Shown: positions 42,037 through 50,335 of the stretch, one piece after another | Numbering within the stretch: the stretch's first letter is position 1 | Layout of the letters: every line of letters begins with the position of its first letter | Origin: Streptomyces sp. T12 | GTDB lineage: Bacteria > Actinomycetota > Actinomycetes > Streptomycetales > Streptomycetaceae | Direction: 5' to 3' | Assembly (NCBI RefSeq): GCF_028736035.1 | Contig: NZ_CP117866.1 | Location: 10,147,001 to 10,211,000, forward strand | Length of the DNA stretch: 64,000 nucleotides | Notes under the pieces: generated by a model | Databases searched by the model: none | Seen by the model: only the letters and a program-made list of their open reading frames with translations | What the model was told of the DNA's origin: nothing | Position numbers and translations under genes: made by a program

Positions 42037-42571
42037 GTACTTCTCCTCACTATGGGAAACCGGCCAGGATGCACCTAGTGGCACACGAGCGGCCACCCCT
42101 TTCCCTGAACGTGTGACTTCGTGAGTTCGCTCGGGATGACTCGCTGGGAAAGCAGTTCGCCGGGGGCAGACAGGAAAGATCGCGGAAAGACTGGCCAACG
42201 TGCGTGAAGGCATGTCAACGTAGACGACCTTGCAAGAAACCCCAGGTCAGAGAGATGAAGACCCGTCAGCGTAGCGTCCGTGGGTCGCGGTTTCTCCACT
42301 ACCGTCGAAGCCCTGCAGCTGCGCAAAAGGCGGCTCGGTCCTTGCCAGCCCACTCTGGTCCTGGAGCAGCTTTCCGCGGAGGACTTCCATTTATCGTTCG
42401 ACACCGAGACACCGGCCGACGTCGCCGCCATAGCGTGCGTGCTGGAGACCTCACGGCTCCTATGACAGCGCCGACATAGACAGGCAGCCCTCGCCCTGTG
42501 AGCGGCCCGTATGTCGGCTGCCGACCCGCTCCACTGCTCCCCGTCTTTCCTCGTACCCCAGGAGGCTGTTC
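42037..42571. other. Intergenic region with a possible short frame at 42283-42465
   Basis: About 535 bp. A plus-strand frame from GTG 42283 to TGA 42465 would encode about 60 aa (QLRKRRLGPCQPTLVLEQLSAEDF, then ETPADVAAIACVLETSRLL). This may be a small real gene or a remnant, and it lacks a clear ribosome binding site. The rest holds the promoter of the HEPN-motif gene on the minus strand and nothing else I can identify. Confidence 0.3.
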
Positions 42572-42862
42572 GTGACGTCCCCGGAGATGACCGTCGGTGA
42601 TCTCATTGACCTGTTGTCCAGTTGCGACCGGAGTGCTCCGGTTCGCCAGGCCATGAACCCGTTCTTTCCGATGGCACACCGCTTGGCGCAGGTCGTGCAG
42701 TCCGTGGACGAGATCGGCCGAACCGTCGTCTACCTCGCCGAAGGACGCGACGAGGACGCACAGCTCGGCCACCTGCCGCCCGAAGTCGCCGTCGCCCTGA
42801 CGTGGCAGGGCCCCGTCCAGGCACCCCCGCGCCGCCCCCGCCGCCGTGCCGGCGGCAGCTAG
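42572..42862 (+). CDS. Small hypothetical protein upstream of DUF317
   Basis: A 96-aa protein with GTG 42572, seven bases after AGGAGG. It has MTVGDLIDLLSSCDRSAPVRQAMNPFFPMAHRL, VVYLAEGRDEDAQLGHLPPEVAVALTWQ and a basic Arg/Pro tail. It resembles short Streptomyces phage/plasmid proteins that carry the VGDLI-x-L-x-x-x-D-P/S-APVRxA pattern. It is 15 bp upstream of a DUF317 gene and probably co-transcribed. Confidence 0.65.
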   Translation: MTSPEMTVGDLIDLLSSCDRSAPVRQAMNPFFPMAHRLAQVVQSVDEIGRTVVYLAEGRDEDAQLGHLPPEVAVALTWQGPVQAPPRRPRRRAGGS

Positions 42863-42877
42863 ACCCGCACCGAGCCC

Positions 42878-43696
42878 TTGGAGGCGCCCCTGTACCCCGA
42901 CTTCCCGCTCGACCCGACCACTCCGCGCGGCGGCCAGCCCGCGTTCTGGGTCGGTCCCCGGCATCTGGCCGGTGACGACGGGCGCCTCTACGACGGTGTT
43001 GCCGACACGCTCACTGGTCTGGGCTGGACGAGCCTGACGATCGTTCGCGGCCGGCACGAACCGTACGAGGAACCGGAGGACCGCCAGGTCCTGCGCAGCA
43101 CCGTCCTGCACATCAGCCCCGATGCCCTTCGCTGGGCCCAGTGGAGCCTGGCGGACGAGCCGTTCCACCTGGGAGAGCTGCCGATCGCCTGGCAGATCTC
43201 CGCACGCGCGGACACCAGCAGTCCGCTCGCGTCGTGGTCGTCCTACTTCACCCCCGATGTCCCCGGCGAGGCCGTGTCCGACTTCCTCGTCGCACTCGAC
43301 GCCCGCGACCAGCCCGCCGTACCATTCGCCGGACCCGAGCTGGTCCTCGACGCCGTCGCCGCACACGGATGGTTGCGCGACATCGACCAGCCCCAGATGG
43401 CGGCGACGGACCCGACGTTCACCTCGCATATCAGCCTCGGCGAGGTACCGCCCCTCATCCAGGACGCCGACCCGCGCGCCCTGACCACCGACACCAACGT
43501 GGCGGGTCTAGTCGGATGGCAGGCATGGGCTGAGCCCGCGCTCGGCGCACCGTGCCTGTGGGCGGCCTCCTTCTCCGCCAGCGTCCCGCACGACCTCGTG
43601 GCAGCCTTCGCCGCCTCCCTCAGCTCGACCGCACCGGTCCTGCGACGGGTGCTGCCCGAGGCCACTCGGGAGCGACTCCTGCGGGCGCCGGCCTAG
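42878..43696 (+). CDS. DUF317 domain-containing protein (two repeats)
   Basis: A 272-aa protein with TTG 42878. Unit 1 has WVGPRHLAGDDGRLYDGVADTL to ELPIAWQISARADTSSPLASWSSYF and VSDFLVALDARDQP; unit 2 has LVLDAVAAHGWLRDI to GLVGWQAWAEPALGAPCLWAASFSASVPHDLVAAFAASL. It is a third DUF317 locus in the window, only distantly similar to those at 15.7 and 17.2 kb. It is followed by a terminator. Confidence 0.8.
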   Translation: MEAPLYPDFPLDPTTPRGGQPAFWVGPRHLAGDDGRLYDGVADTLTGLGWTSLTIVRGRHEPYEEPEDRQVLRSTVLHISPDALRWAQWSLADEPFHLGELPIAWQISARADTSSPLASWSSYFTPDVPGEAVSDFLVALDARDQPAVPFAGPELVLDAVAAHGWLRDIDQPQMAATDPTFTSHISLGEVPPLIQDADPRALTTDTNVAGLVGWQAWAEPALGAPCLWAASFSASVPHDLVAAFAASLSSTAPVLRRVLPEATRERLLRAPA

Positions 43697-43726
43697 CAAT
43701 CGACGGCGCCCCTCAGCCAGACAGAA

Positions 43727-43759
43727 GAAGCCCGGTCCTCCCGAATGGAGGCCGGGCTC
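43727..43759 (+). terminator. Hairpin terminator after the DUF317 gene
   Basis: AGCCCGG-t-CCTCC and GGAGG-CCGGGCT form a 12-pair stem with one bulge and a five-base loop, 30 bp past the DUF317 stop. There is no strong T-tract, but it is a typical Streptomyces terminator stem. Confidence 0.65.
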
Positions 43760-44229
43760 CTGGCTTTCCCTCCGGTGCGCGGGCGAGCCATCGAGTCAGA
43801 GGAGAGGGCTCGTGCGACGAGCACAAGGTGTCTGGCCTGCCCAGTACCGGGGATCACCTTCGGATCTTAAGGTGACAGCGGCCACCTCGGATTCCCACCT
43901 ACGGCCAGCTACGGCGTCACTCTGTGTCCTCGTCCTTGGCCTCCAGCGCTCCTCGCGCCAGCGGATGAACGAGGCGTAGGACGCCCGGAAATCCTGATAG
44001 GCAGCGCTGTAGTCGATCCGCCGCTCGGGACTGTCGTCACCGATGAGCGCATACTGTCTTAGTGATCGGATGCACGGTCACCGAGCGCCCACCGCAACCC
44101 TCAGAGTTGGGGGGCGGTTCACTCGCGGCAGCCCGCTGCTTTTCACGATCTGTGCGATGTTGCCCATGGTGCAGGCCGGGACTGACACCCTGCCACGGGG
44201 AAACGGTCCATCGGGCATGATCACCCGTC
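43760..44229. other. Non-coding stretch
   Basis: About 470 bp between the DUF317 terminator and the tandem helical genes. I see no convincing frame on either strand. It includes the promoter region of the gene at 44230. Confidence 0.4.
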
Positions 44230-44796
44230 ATGGACCCCGCTGTGATAGCTGCCATCGTCACCAGCCCAACCGCCCTGATCGCTGCTGCCGCCGCGTACGC
44301 CGCGGGACGCCATCAGGCTCGTGGAGCCCACCGCGGCCCGGTGGACGCCGTGCGTCGACAGCACCAGCGGGACGCGTACGCTGCCTTTCTGGAAGCTGCG
44401 AATACGTACGCGTTCGAGAATCAGGCGACCCGGAGCCTGAGGCAGGCACGCGAGGAGATCCCTGAAAGGGGGGACCGGCGGCTCCACCGGGATCGCGTCG
44501 CCCAGCGTGTTAGAGAACTCCGCTCGCAAGCCGCGGATGCGGTTGATCCTCTGCGGCGCGCGCTCCCCGTGGTTCAGCTCGAAGGCCCCGAACACATCGC
44601 CGAACTCGCCCAAGAGGTCTTCTCGGCAGTCATTATGGTGCGTTTCGCGGCCCACGCGCGTAACCATGGGGACTCCGACGAAATCGCCAATGCCAACTCC
44701 ACACGGAGCTTTGGTGAGGAATATCAGCGGCTCACGGACGCGATCACCGCGTACACGACTGCTGCCCGCGACTACCTCAACACCGGGAGCAGTTAG
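44230..44796 (+). CDS. Membrane-anchored helical protein, first of a tandem pair
   Basis: A 188-aa protein with ATG 44230. Its N-terminus is a short membrane helix (VIAAIVTSPTALIAAAAAYAAG) followed by GRHQARGAHRGPVDAVRRQHQRDAYAAFLEAANTYAFE, a long amphipathic helix and further helices (LEGPEHIAELAQEVFSAVIM, LTDAITAYTTAARDYL). The same N-terminal block recurs in the next gene. Such M-D-P-A-V-I proteins occur in several copies in many Streptomyces, with no known function. Confidence 0.7.
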   Translation: MDPAVIAAIVTSPTALIAAAAAYAAGRHQARGAHRGPVDAVRRQHQRDAYAAFLEAANTYAFENQATRSLRQAREEIPERGDRRLHRDRVAQRVRELRSQAADAVDPLRRALPVVQLEGPEHIAELAQEVFSAVIMVRFAAHARNHGDSDEIANANSTRSFGEEYQRLTDAITAYTTAARDYLNTGSS

Positions 44797-44853
44797 CGGG
44801 AATGACGGCCGCAAGAGCAGTAGGAAAGGACCGCTGCGGCAGGATCAATCGTC

Positions 44854-45372
44854 ATGGACCCTGCCGTCATAGCCGCGTTGATCACCACTCCCACCGCCGT
44901 CCTCGCTGCCGCAGTCGCCTACGCCGCGGGCCGCGCCCAAGCGCGGGCGGCGCACCGCGGCCCCGTGGACGCCGTCCGTCGGCAACACCAGCGCGAGGCA
45001 TACGCCGCTCTCGTTGCCGAGGTCGCCAAGTACGAGAACCACATGTTCCGGGTGTACCTCGGCACCATCAACCCCGGGATGCAACGCCACTGGAACGACA
45101 CCCTCACCACCCAGGACAACGAAGCCCTCGTCTTCGCCGCCGCAGCCGTCCGACTTGAAGGACCCCTGCACCTCGCCGACCTGGCTCACGGGCTCGAACT
45201 CGCCTCGAACCACGTCTACGGCGCCGTGCTGGAACTCCAGCACGCCGAGGACCCCGTCGCCTCTCCCGCGAACAACAAGTTCGACGAGCGCCACAACACC
45301 CTTAAGGAAAGGGCGAAGACGTTCGTCGAAGCCGCTAGCGCACACCTCAACAATTCCAGAGGTCGCTCATAG
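44854..45372 (+). CDS. Membrane-anchored helical protein, second of a tandem pair
   Basis: A 172-aa protein with ATG 44854, 57 bp after the first copy. The first 52 residues are almost identical to the preceding protein (VIAALITTPTAVLAAAVAYAAG, AHRGPVDAVRRQHQREAYAAL). The later helices share only spacing (VRLEGPLHLADLAHGLELASNHV, LKERAKTFVEAASAHL). The pattern is duplication with divergence of the C-terminal part, as in families with variable partners. Confidence 0.7.
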   Translation: MDPAVIAALITTPTAVLAAAVAYAAGRAQARAAHRGPVDAVRRQHQREAYAALVAEVAKYENHMFRVYLGTINPGMQRHWNDTLTTQDNEALVFAAAAVRLEGPLHLADLAHGLELASNHVYGAVLELQHAEDPVASPANNKFDERHNTLKERAKTFVEAASAHLNNSRGRS

Positions 45373-45680
45373 CCGGTCCCTGAGCCACCCAAGTCAGTCA
45401 GAGGCGACGAGCGCGGCTACAGGCGGGATGCCACCGGCCGACACCTGACATCCGGCTCACCTTGGTGTGCAATTGACGGCCGCACGCGCCGTGGGTACAC
45501 GAAAGCCCCGCACCCGAAGGAGGGAGACGGCCTTGTTTGGACCGTCGGGCCGGTGTTTCAGGTCCGAGATCATGTGACGCCGAAGATGCCGAGCACCGCC
45601 ATCAACTCCTTGGGGTGTGCAGCATGGTGCACGTTCCGTTGAGGCCCTCCGGACCGTGCAGCGGCGGGAGTCGCACAGCA
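45373..45680. other. Non-coding stretch between convergent genes
   Basis: About 310 bp, no convincing gene. The only clear structure is the terminator of the lipoprotein gene at its right end. Confidence 0.4.
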
Positions 45681-45713
45681 CTGCTGCCCCGACCATCGCG
45701 GCCGGGGCAGCAG
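45681..45713 (-). terminator. Hairpin terminator of the lipoprotein gene
   Basis: CTGCTGCCCCG (45681-45691) and CGGGGCAGCAG (45703-45713) form a perfect 11-pair stem with an 11-base loop, 13 bp downstream of the lipoprotein stop on the minus strand. Confidence 0.75.
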
Positions 45714-45726
45714 CGTCGGCCGTCGG

Positions 45727-46413
45727 TCAGCGGGCTGCCATGGCCTTGGTGAGGGCCTTGTCGAGGTGGCGGTCGACGAGGGCCGGGGAGCCGGAGACGA
45801 CCAGCAGCAGGCTGCCGTCGCGAATCGCGGTCTGCTTGACCACGGTGCTCCGTGCGCCCGTGGAGAACGTCAGGAGCTGGCTCCATTGCTCGTCACCGAG
45901 GCCGTCGGGTGTCGGCAGCTTCTGCGAGGCCATGTCGATCGGGGTGCCGCCCGCGACGACCTGATAGGTCGGGCAGCCGCTCATGGCGTCGAAGATCCGG
46001 CCGATGCCGTCGGACAGCTTGTTCGCGCTGTCGCTGTATAGCTCTTCCGAGACCTCGGAGCTACTGCCGCCGTAGGTGAAGGTGGCCTTCGCTTTGCGCG
46101 GGAAGGTGAGCGTGCCGCCGCTGGCCGCGTCGCCGCCCAGCTTGCTCAGGGCTGGGCAGCCGATGACGGTGACGTCGTCGTGCCGGGCGGGGCGCTCTGG
46201 CTTGCGCAGGTAGCCGCTGCCAAGGTCGTTCTCGTCGAGCAGACGGGTCTCCAGCGCGGCCGACGAGAGGACGGACGTCTCCCGGTCCGCGGCGGCAGGC
46301 TTCCCGGTACGGGCGGAGGGGGAGGTGTCGGGCTTGCTGTCGGTGGAGCAGGCGGGCACGGCGAGGAGGGCGGCGGTGATGCCGAGGGCGGTGGTGGCGA
46401 CGCGAACGCGCAT
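45727..46413 (-). CDS. Lipoprotein of unknown function
   Basis: A 228-aa protein with ATG 46413, a lipoprotein signal sequence and lipobox LAVPAC-S (Cys22). The mature part begins with a Ser/Pro/Ala linker, then a domain with ETRLLDENDLGSGYLRKPE, VIGCPALSKLGG, YSDSANKLSDGIGRIFDAMSGCPTYQ and a final LLLVVSGSPALVDRHLDKAL. The pattern resembles the PknH-sensor-like extracellular domains with a conserved Cys pair (here in IGC and SGC). It is anchored to the membrane exterior. Its ligand is unknown. Confidence 0.75.
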   Translation of the reverse strand: MRVRVATTALGITAALLAVPACSTDSKPDTSPSARTGKPAAADRETSVLSSAALETRLLDENDLGSGYLRKPERPARHDDVTVIGCPALSKLGGDAASGGTLTFPRKAKATFTYGGSSSEVSEELYSDSANKLSDGIGRIFDAMSGCPTYQVVAGGTPIDMASQKLPTPDGLGDEQWSQLLTFSTGARSTVVKQTAIRDGSLLLVVSGSPALVDRHLDKALTKAMAAR

Positions 46414-46491
46414 GACGGAACTGACCCCTTGGTGCTGGACGACGGGTGGTCAGTGCGGGCCCGTGGGCCCGGTGGGTCGTAGGAGTGGGGG

Positions 46492-46935
46492 TCAGTGCCC
46501 GAGGTGGCGCAGGCAGTCCTCGAACGTGGCGTGCGTCGCGTCCGCCGGCCCGGAGTTCCGGTTGAACCAGGCGGTGTCGAGGCGGGTCTCCTGCTGCTGG
46601 TGGCCGGCCCGACACCGCAGCCAGATCTGGTCGTGGGTGGAGAGGATGAGCCAGTCCCGATACGCGTCGCACTCGGCGCAGGCGACCATCTCACCGTCGA
46701 GGACGATCGGCTGCCTCCACGGCATCATCTTGCCGTCGACCTGGTCGTGGCTGGGCACCCGCAGCTCCGGCGGAAGGAAGTCGTCCACCACCGCGGTCGG
46801 CTCATTAAGATCCGGCTCGGCTGGCGGCATCCCGATCCCCGGCGGGACCTGGTCCTGCAGCCGCTGGTACAGCTCGGCGAATTGCCGCTGCGCCTCGCTT
46901 GGCTCCGCCGATTGGCGGCGTATTCGGTGAAACAC
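46492..46935 (-). CDS. Hypothetical protein with a zinc-ribbon-like Cys motif
   Basis: A 147-aa protein with GTG 46935. The N-terminus is helical (RRQSAEPSEAQRQFAELYQRLQD). Residues 78-112 have MVACAECDAYRDWLILSTHDQIWLRCRAGHQQ, a C-x2-C then C-x3-H arrangement around Trp residues that looks like a small zinc ribbon. The C-terminus has FEDCLRHLGH. Similar proteins are known from Streptomyces plasmids. No function assigned. Confidence 0.6.
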   Translation of the reverse strand: MFHRIRRQSAEPSEAQRQFAELYQRLQDQVPPGIGMPPAEPDLNEPTAVVDDFLPPELRVPSHDQVDGKMMPWRQPIVLDGEMVACAECDAYRDWLILSTHDQIWLRCRAGHQQQETRLDTAWFNRNSGPADATHATFEDCLRHLGH

Positions 46936-47079
46936 CCTGACGTTCTCCCTCGCCTTGTCCTGCTCGCTTCATGATCGTGCCTTATGGCGCCGGAGGCTTC
47001 AATTCACAAAGTCAACAGTCGCCTTCGAGGAGGTCAGGTGGTGTTGCCCTGGTGTGATCCCGCCTCTCCTCCGTGCTGC

Positions 47080-48828
47080 TTACCTGGCCTTGCCTGCCGT
47101 GCCCTCCTGGCTGCGGCGTCGGCCAGGTGCTGAGGGCCGGGATGCCGCCCCGCGGGTCGTGGACGGGTCCTTCGCTGTGCCGTTCGCGGGCAGTTGAGAT
47201 GCGTCGGTGGGCAAGTCGGCCATCCGCCGCATCCGCCACACCAGCACATCGCTCACCGAGTCCGCGGTGTCGAGTTCGCGACTCTCGACCGCGTCGGACA
47301 GGAGGGTGGCTGGGGTGTAGCCGGCGGCTTCGGCATCTGCGATGGTGGCGGCCAGGGCGTACCAGCCGGGCTCGGCGAGGATGTGCTCGGCCAGGTCGGG
47401 AAGGGTCTCGCGCAGCATGACCGTTTGTCGCTGGAGCAGGGGCCGGTTCAGGCGCCGGCCTCGCTGGTAGAGCACGCCGAGGGGCTGGGCGGCGGCTTCC
47501 TGGTAGGCGGAGCGCAGGTGCTCGGCGGCCTGGCGGGCGGCGGCGGCCTGTTGGGCGTGCCCCTTCTTCGCGTGCCAGTGCACGGTTGCGGTGATGAGGA
47601 AGAACAGCATGTCGATCGCCATCGCGGTGCTCGCGCCGTCCTCGCCGCGGCCGAGGGCGGGGCCGCCGTGGACGAGGTCGCGGGCGGCCTGGCGCAGGGC
47701 CCGGTCGTGTCCGCGTACGGCGCGGACGTGGGAGCGCGAGGCCCGTTCGAAGGCCGTTGCGGCATCACGCAGTTCGCGGCGGGTGTGGGCGGCGGACGTC
47801 TTCGCGAGGGCGTCGAGGACCTCGCCGGCCGCCGCGATGTGTGCGGCAGCGACCGCATCGTCGCCCTGTTCGACGACGAGCACGGCCTGCCACGCGGCCG
47901 AGGCCGTCCCGCGGCGTGCAGATGCCGGAGTGACCGGCCCCGTACGGACCGCACCTTCTGGTTGAGGAGTCGGGTTGTCCTGGTCCTGGGCGTCTGCGGA
48001 CCAGCGCTCCCGGATGCGGGGCAGCGAGAGGTCGGGGGCGAGGCGCGCGCCGGGGTAGAACACCGGCTCGCCGTCCTTATTCAGGTCGTCCGGCAGGGCG
48101 ACCTTGTATCCGAGGAGGTCCCCGGAGGGCGCGGCGCGTTGACGGATCAGGAGGCCGGCGCCGGCGAGTCGGTCGAAGAACTCTGCCTCGCTCTTCGCGC
48201 CGGCCACGGCCCGGCGCACTGTCTCGCGCAGTTCGTCGCGGGCGGTGAGTTCGCGGCCCTGGCGATCGGCCTTGTGGCGTTCGGCGCTGGTGGGGCGCTT
48301 CGCGCCCGTGCCGTCCCCCTTGTTGAGGCGGCGCAGGCCCAGTTCTGCTTCGAGGGCGCGGGCTTGGGCCTGGACGCGGACGGCGTCGTTGTCGAGGTCC
48401 GGTTTGTACCCGTCCTCGCGGACGAGGGTGGCGATGATGTGGATGTGGTCGTTGGCGTGCCGGACCGCTGCCCACCGGCAGCCTGCGCCCGTCTCGGGGT
48501 CGTCGATACCGGCAGCGGCGACCATGCGACGGGCGACCTCGCCCCACTCCTCGTCCGTCAGGATCCGGTCCTCGGCGCCGTTGCGCACGGACAGATGCCA
48601 CACGTGCTTCTTCGGCCGGTCGGCTTGGTCGACGTTCTCGACGGGCTGGTCCAGGAGCTGCTGGAGCTGCTTGAGGGTGGCGGCGGCGTCGCGGCCGGGG
48701 TCGGGAGCGTTGTGATCCCAGGAGGCAACCAGGTGCGGGTCGGTGTGCTCCTCGAACTTGCCCGGCCCGTACAGGTAGTAGAGGAGGCCGATGGTGCGCT
48801 TGCCGCGCTTCTGAATCCGGGGAATCAT
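47080..48828 (-). CDS. MOB-type relaxase (relaxase/mobilization nuclease)
   Basis: A 582-aa protein with ATG 48828. The N-terminal relaxase domain has GLLYYLYGPG, KKHVWHLSVRNG and the three-histidine-type motif WAAVRHANDHIHIIATLVRED around residue 125-145, which coordinates the metal of the nicking reaction. The Tyr pair near the N-terminus is the probable active-site Tyr. The rest is helical, with a charged basic tail. With MobC upstream it fits MobA/VirD2-like (MOBP) mobilisation. It ends the rep-to-mob operon on the minus strand. Confidence 0.9.
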   Translation of the reverse strand: MIPRIQKRGKRTIGLLYYLYGPGKFEEHTDPHLVASWDHNAPDPGRDAAATLKQLQQLLDQPVENVDQADRPKKHVWHLSVRNGAEDRILTDEEWGEVARRMVAAAGIDDPETGAGCRWAAVRHANDHIHIIATLVREDGYKPDLDNDAVRVQAQARALEAELGLRRLNKGDGTGAKRPTSAERHKADRQGRELTARDELRETVRRAVAGAKSEAEFFDRLAGAGLLIRQRAAPSGDLLGYKVALPDDLNKDGEPVFYPGARLAPDLSLPRIRERWSADAQDQDNPTPQPEGAVRTGPVTPASARRGTASAAWQAVLVVEQGDDAVAAAHIAAAGEVLDALAKTSAAHTRRELRDAATAFERASRSHVRAVRGHDRALRQAARDLVHGGPALGRGEDGASTAMAIDMLFFLITATVHWHAKKGHAQQAAAARQAAEHLRSAYQEAAAQPLGVLYQRGRRLNRPLLQRQTVMLRETLPDLAEHILAEPGWYALAATIADAEAAGYTPATLLSDAVESRELDTADSVSDVLVWRMRRMADLPTDASQLPANGTAKDPSTTRGAASRPSAPGRRRSQEGTAGKAR

Positions 48829-48836
48829 GCTGTCCT

Positions 48837-49173
48837 TTGACGATTGATCAACTGGGCTGGCCAGCGGGAAAGAGACGTTCCACGCGCTGGTGGCGGGAAG
48901 CCCCGACGCATGAGCTGGATGTCGCCGCTGGTGTGCTGCTGGGCGTCCTGCTCGGTGTCGGCGCGACGGCGCTGGCCGGACCGTCGGCGATGGCGACAGG
49001 AGGCAGTCACACGCCTGCTGGAACTGCGTACGGCGCTGTACGCCGAGTACTTGGTCGCGGGTGAGGAAACGCGAAGGGACCTGCTGCGCGTGCTGCGGAT
49101 CACAGTGGCCGAGGCAGCGGTCCGGCGCGACGTCCGCGGCCTGCTGGTCGGCAACGCCTCGTGGTCTGCCTGA
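48837..49173 (+). pseudogene. Possible small gene broken by a frameshift between relaxase and mobC
   Basis: On the plus strand, frame 48837 encodes a hydrophobic segment (ELDVAAGVLLGVLLGVGATALAG), then becomes Gly/Pro-rich after about 48990. The frame one base over continues with a convincing amphipathic helical sequence (EAVTRLLELRTALYAEYLVAGEE, RRDLLRVLRITVAEAAVRRDVRGLL) to TGA 49173. One indel would join them into a membrane-anchored helical protein of about 110 aa. Antisense to the mob operon; low confidence. The same 350-bp gap is the natural place for an oriT. Confidence 0.35.
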
Positions 49174-49182
49174 GCAGATCGG

Positions 49183-49815
49183 TCAATCCTGGGCAAGCAT
49201 CCGGTCGGTGACCGCCTGCACGCGGGCGACCGCGCGCTGAACGGCCGAGATGACGGCGTCGAGTTCCGATGGCTGTCCGCCGCTGTTGAGGGCACGGGCG
49301 ACCTGGTTCAAGTTGTTGCCGACTTGCCCGAGATGACGGCGCGAGGCGAACAGCTCGGCTACCAGGTCTCGGTGGCCTGCGATGACCGCAGCGGTGTTCT
49401 CGGCGTCGTCGGCGGCGGCGAGGCCGGCACGCACGAGGTAGGCGGGCAGGCTCTTGCGTGACGTACGTGCTGCGCTGGTCAGCCGACCCCACTCGTCGTC
49501 ATTCAGACGGACGTTGCAGATGCGTGCGCGCTTGTTCTTCTGTGGGGAGCGCTTACGAGCGGTCGACGCTGGAGCGGCACTCGCGTCGCTTCGCGGCTGC
49601 TTCTCCACCCCTGGCTGCGATCCGCCCTCGGTCGCCGCCTGACGGTCCAGCGCCCCCCGGTGCTGGACCGCTCCCGCCACCCCTGGGGCGGGAGATGGCC
49701 AAGCTGCCTTCCCCGACGGGGAAGAGTAGCTTGGCCGATAACTTGCTCGCCCCGAGACCGAGTTGAGGTCGCGAGCAGGTTCCGGGGCCGTGCTTTTGTC
49801 GTTCGGGTTCGTCAC
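49183..49815 (-). CDS. mobC: MobC-type relaxosome protein
   Basis: A 210-aa protein with GTG 49815 in a GTGA overlap with the upstream gene. The N-terminal 95 residues are low complexity and basic. The C-terminal part has a ribbon-helix-helix-like RICNVRLNDDEWGRLTSAARTSRKSLPAYLVRAGL and the MobC signature LFASRRHLGQVGNNLNQVARALNSGG. MobC proteins help the relaxase to nick oriT. The relaxase gene follows 354 bp later on the same strand. Confidence 0.85.
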   Translation of the reverse strand: MTNPNDKSTAPEPARDLNSVSGRASYRPSYSSPSGKAAWPSPAPGVAGAVQHRGALDRQAATEGGSQPGVEKQPRSDASAAPASTARKRSPQKNKRARICNVRLNDDEWGRLTSAARTSRKSLPAYLVRAGLAAADDAENTAAVIAGHRDLVAELFASRRHLGQVGNNLNQVARALNSGGQPSELDAVISAVQRAVARVQAVTDRMLAQD

Positions 49816-50045
49816 CGCCCACCGCCCTGAGCGTCGTGGATGATCTCCAGGATGTATAGGACGAAGTCGAAGGCATCGTCCACGTCGGTGAGGTGATGTA
49901 TCTGCTCGGCGGGGGAGATTTGGACGAACCACTGGCCTTCCGGGCCGTCCACGGCCGAGTGGAGCAGGCCGTACTGGAGGAAGGTGTTCAGGAAGGCCCA
50001 GATCAGGCGGTGCTCGGCCTGGTCGGGTACGGCTGCATGCGTCAT
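49812..50045 (-). CDS. Small hypothetical protein in the mob operon
   Basis: A 77-aa protein with ATG 50045, eight bases after AAAGGAA. It has LIWAFLNTFLQYGLLHSAVDGPEGQWFVQI and ends with VDDAFDFVLYILEIIHDAQ. No membrane segment is certain. It overlaps mobC by GTGA, so it is a genuine member of the operon. Function unknown. Confidence 0.65.
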   Translation of the reverse strand: MTHAAVPDQAEHRLIWAFLNTFLQYGLLHSAVDGPEGQWFVQISPAEQIHHLTDVDDAFDFVLYILEIIHDAQGGGR

Positions 50046-50143
50046 GGTGTGTTCCTTTTGCGGCTGGGCTGTGGCCCGGCACGTGGCCGGACCACCGAGT
50101 TGATTGAGGCAGGAGGGGCGCTTGGCCTGCGGTTTTGCCGACG

Positions 50144-50335
50144 TCAGCCGCACTCGGGGCAGCGCTCGAAGTGCTGGCCGAGGGCCTTGGCCATACGGGA
50201 CTTGACGGCGACGGCGTTGGTCGCGCTCGTCTTCGCCGCTGGCGTGCCCTCGTGAAGCTGGGAGTGGTTGCGCAGGAACGCGATGTCCTGCTCGTAGCCG
50301 CCCTTGATGCGCTCGAAGCGCTCGCAGGTCTTCAT
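50144..50335 (-). CDS. Small CxxC protein in the mob operon
   Basis: A 63-aa protein with ATG 50335 overlapping the stop of the upstream SpdB-like gene (ATGA). It is helical with a C-terminal C-P-E-C pair (HFERCPECG) and an N-terminal Cys (MKTCERFERIKGGYEQDI), which may bind zinc. No family recognised. Confidence 0.6.
   Translation of the reverse strand: MKTCERFERIKGGYEQDIAFLRNHSQLHEGTPAAKTSATNAVAVKSRMAKALGQHFERCPECG

Noticed and set aside
49453..49775. Plus-strand frames opposite mobC
   Set aside because: They mirror the codon bias of mobC on the other strand, as is usual in high-GC DNA.
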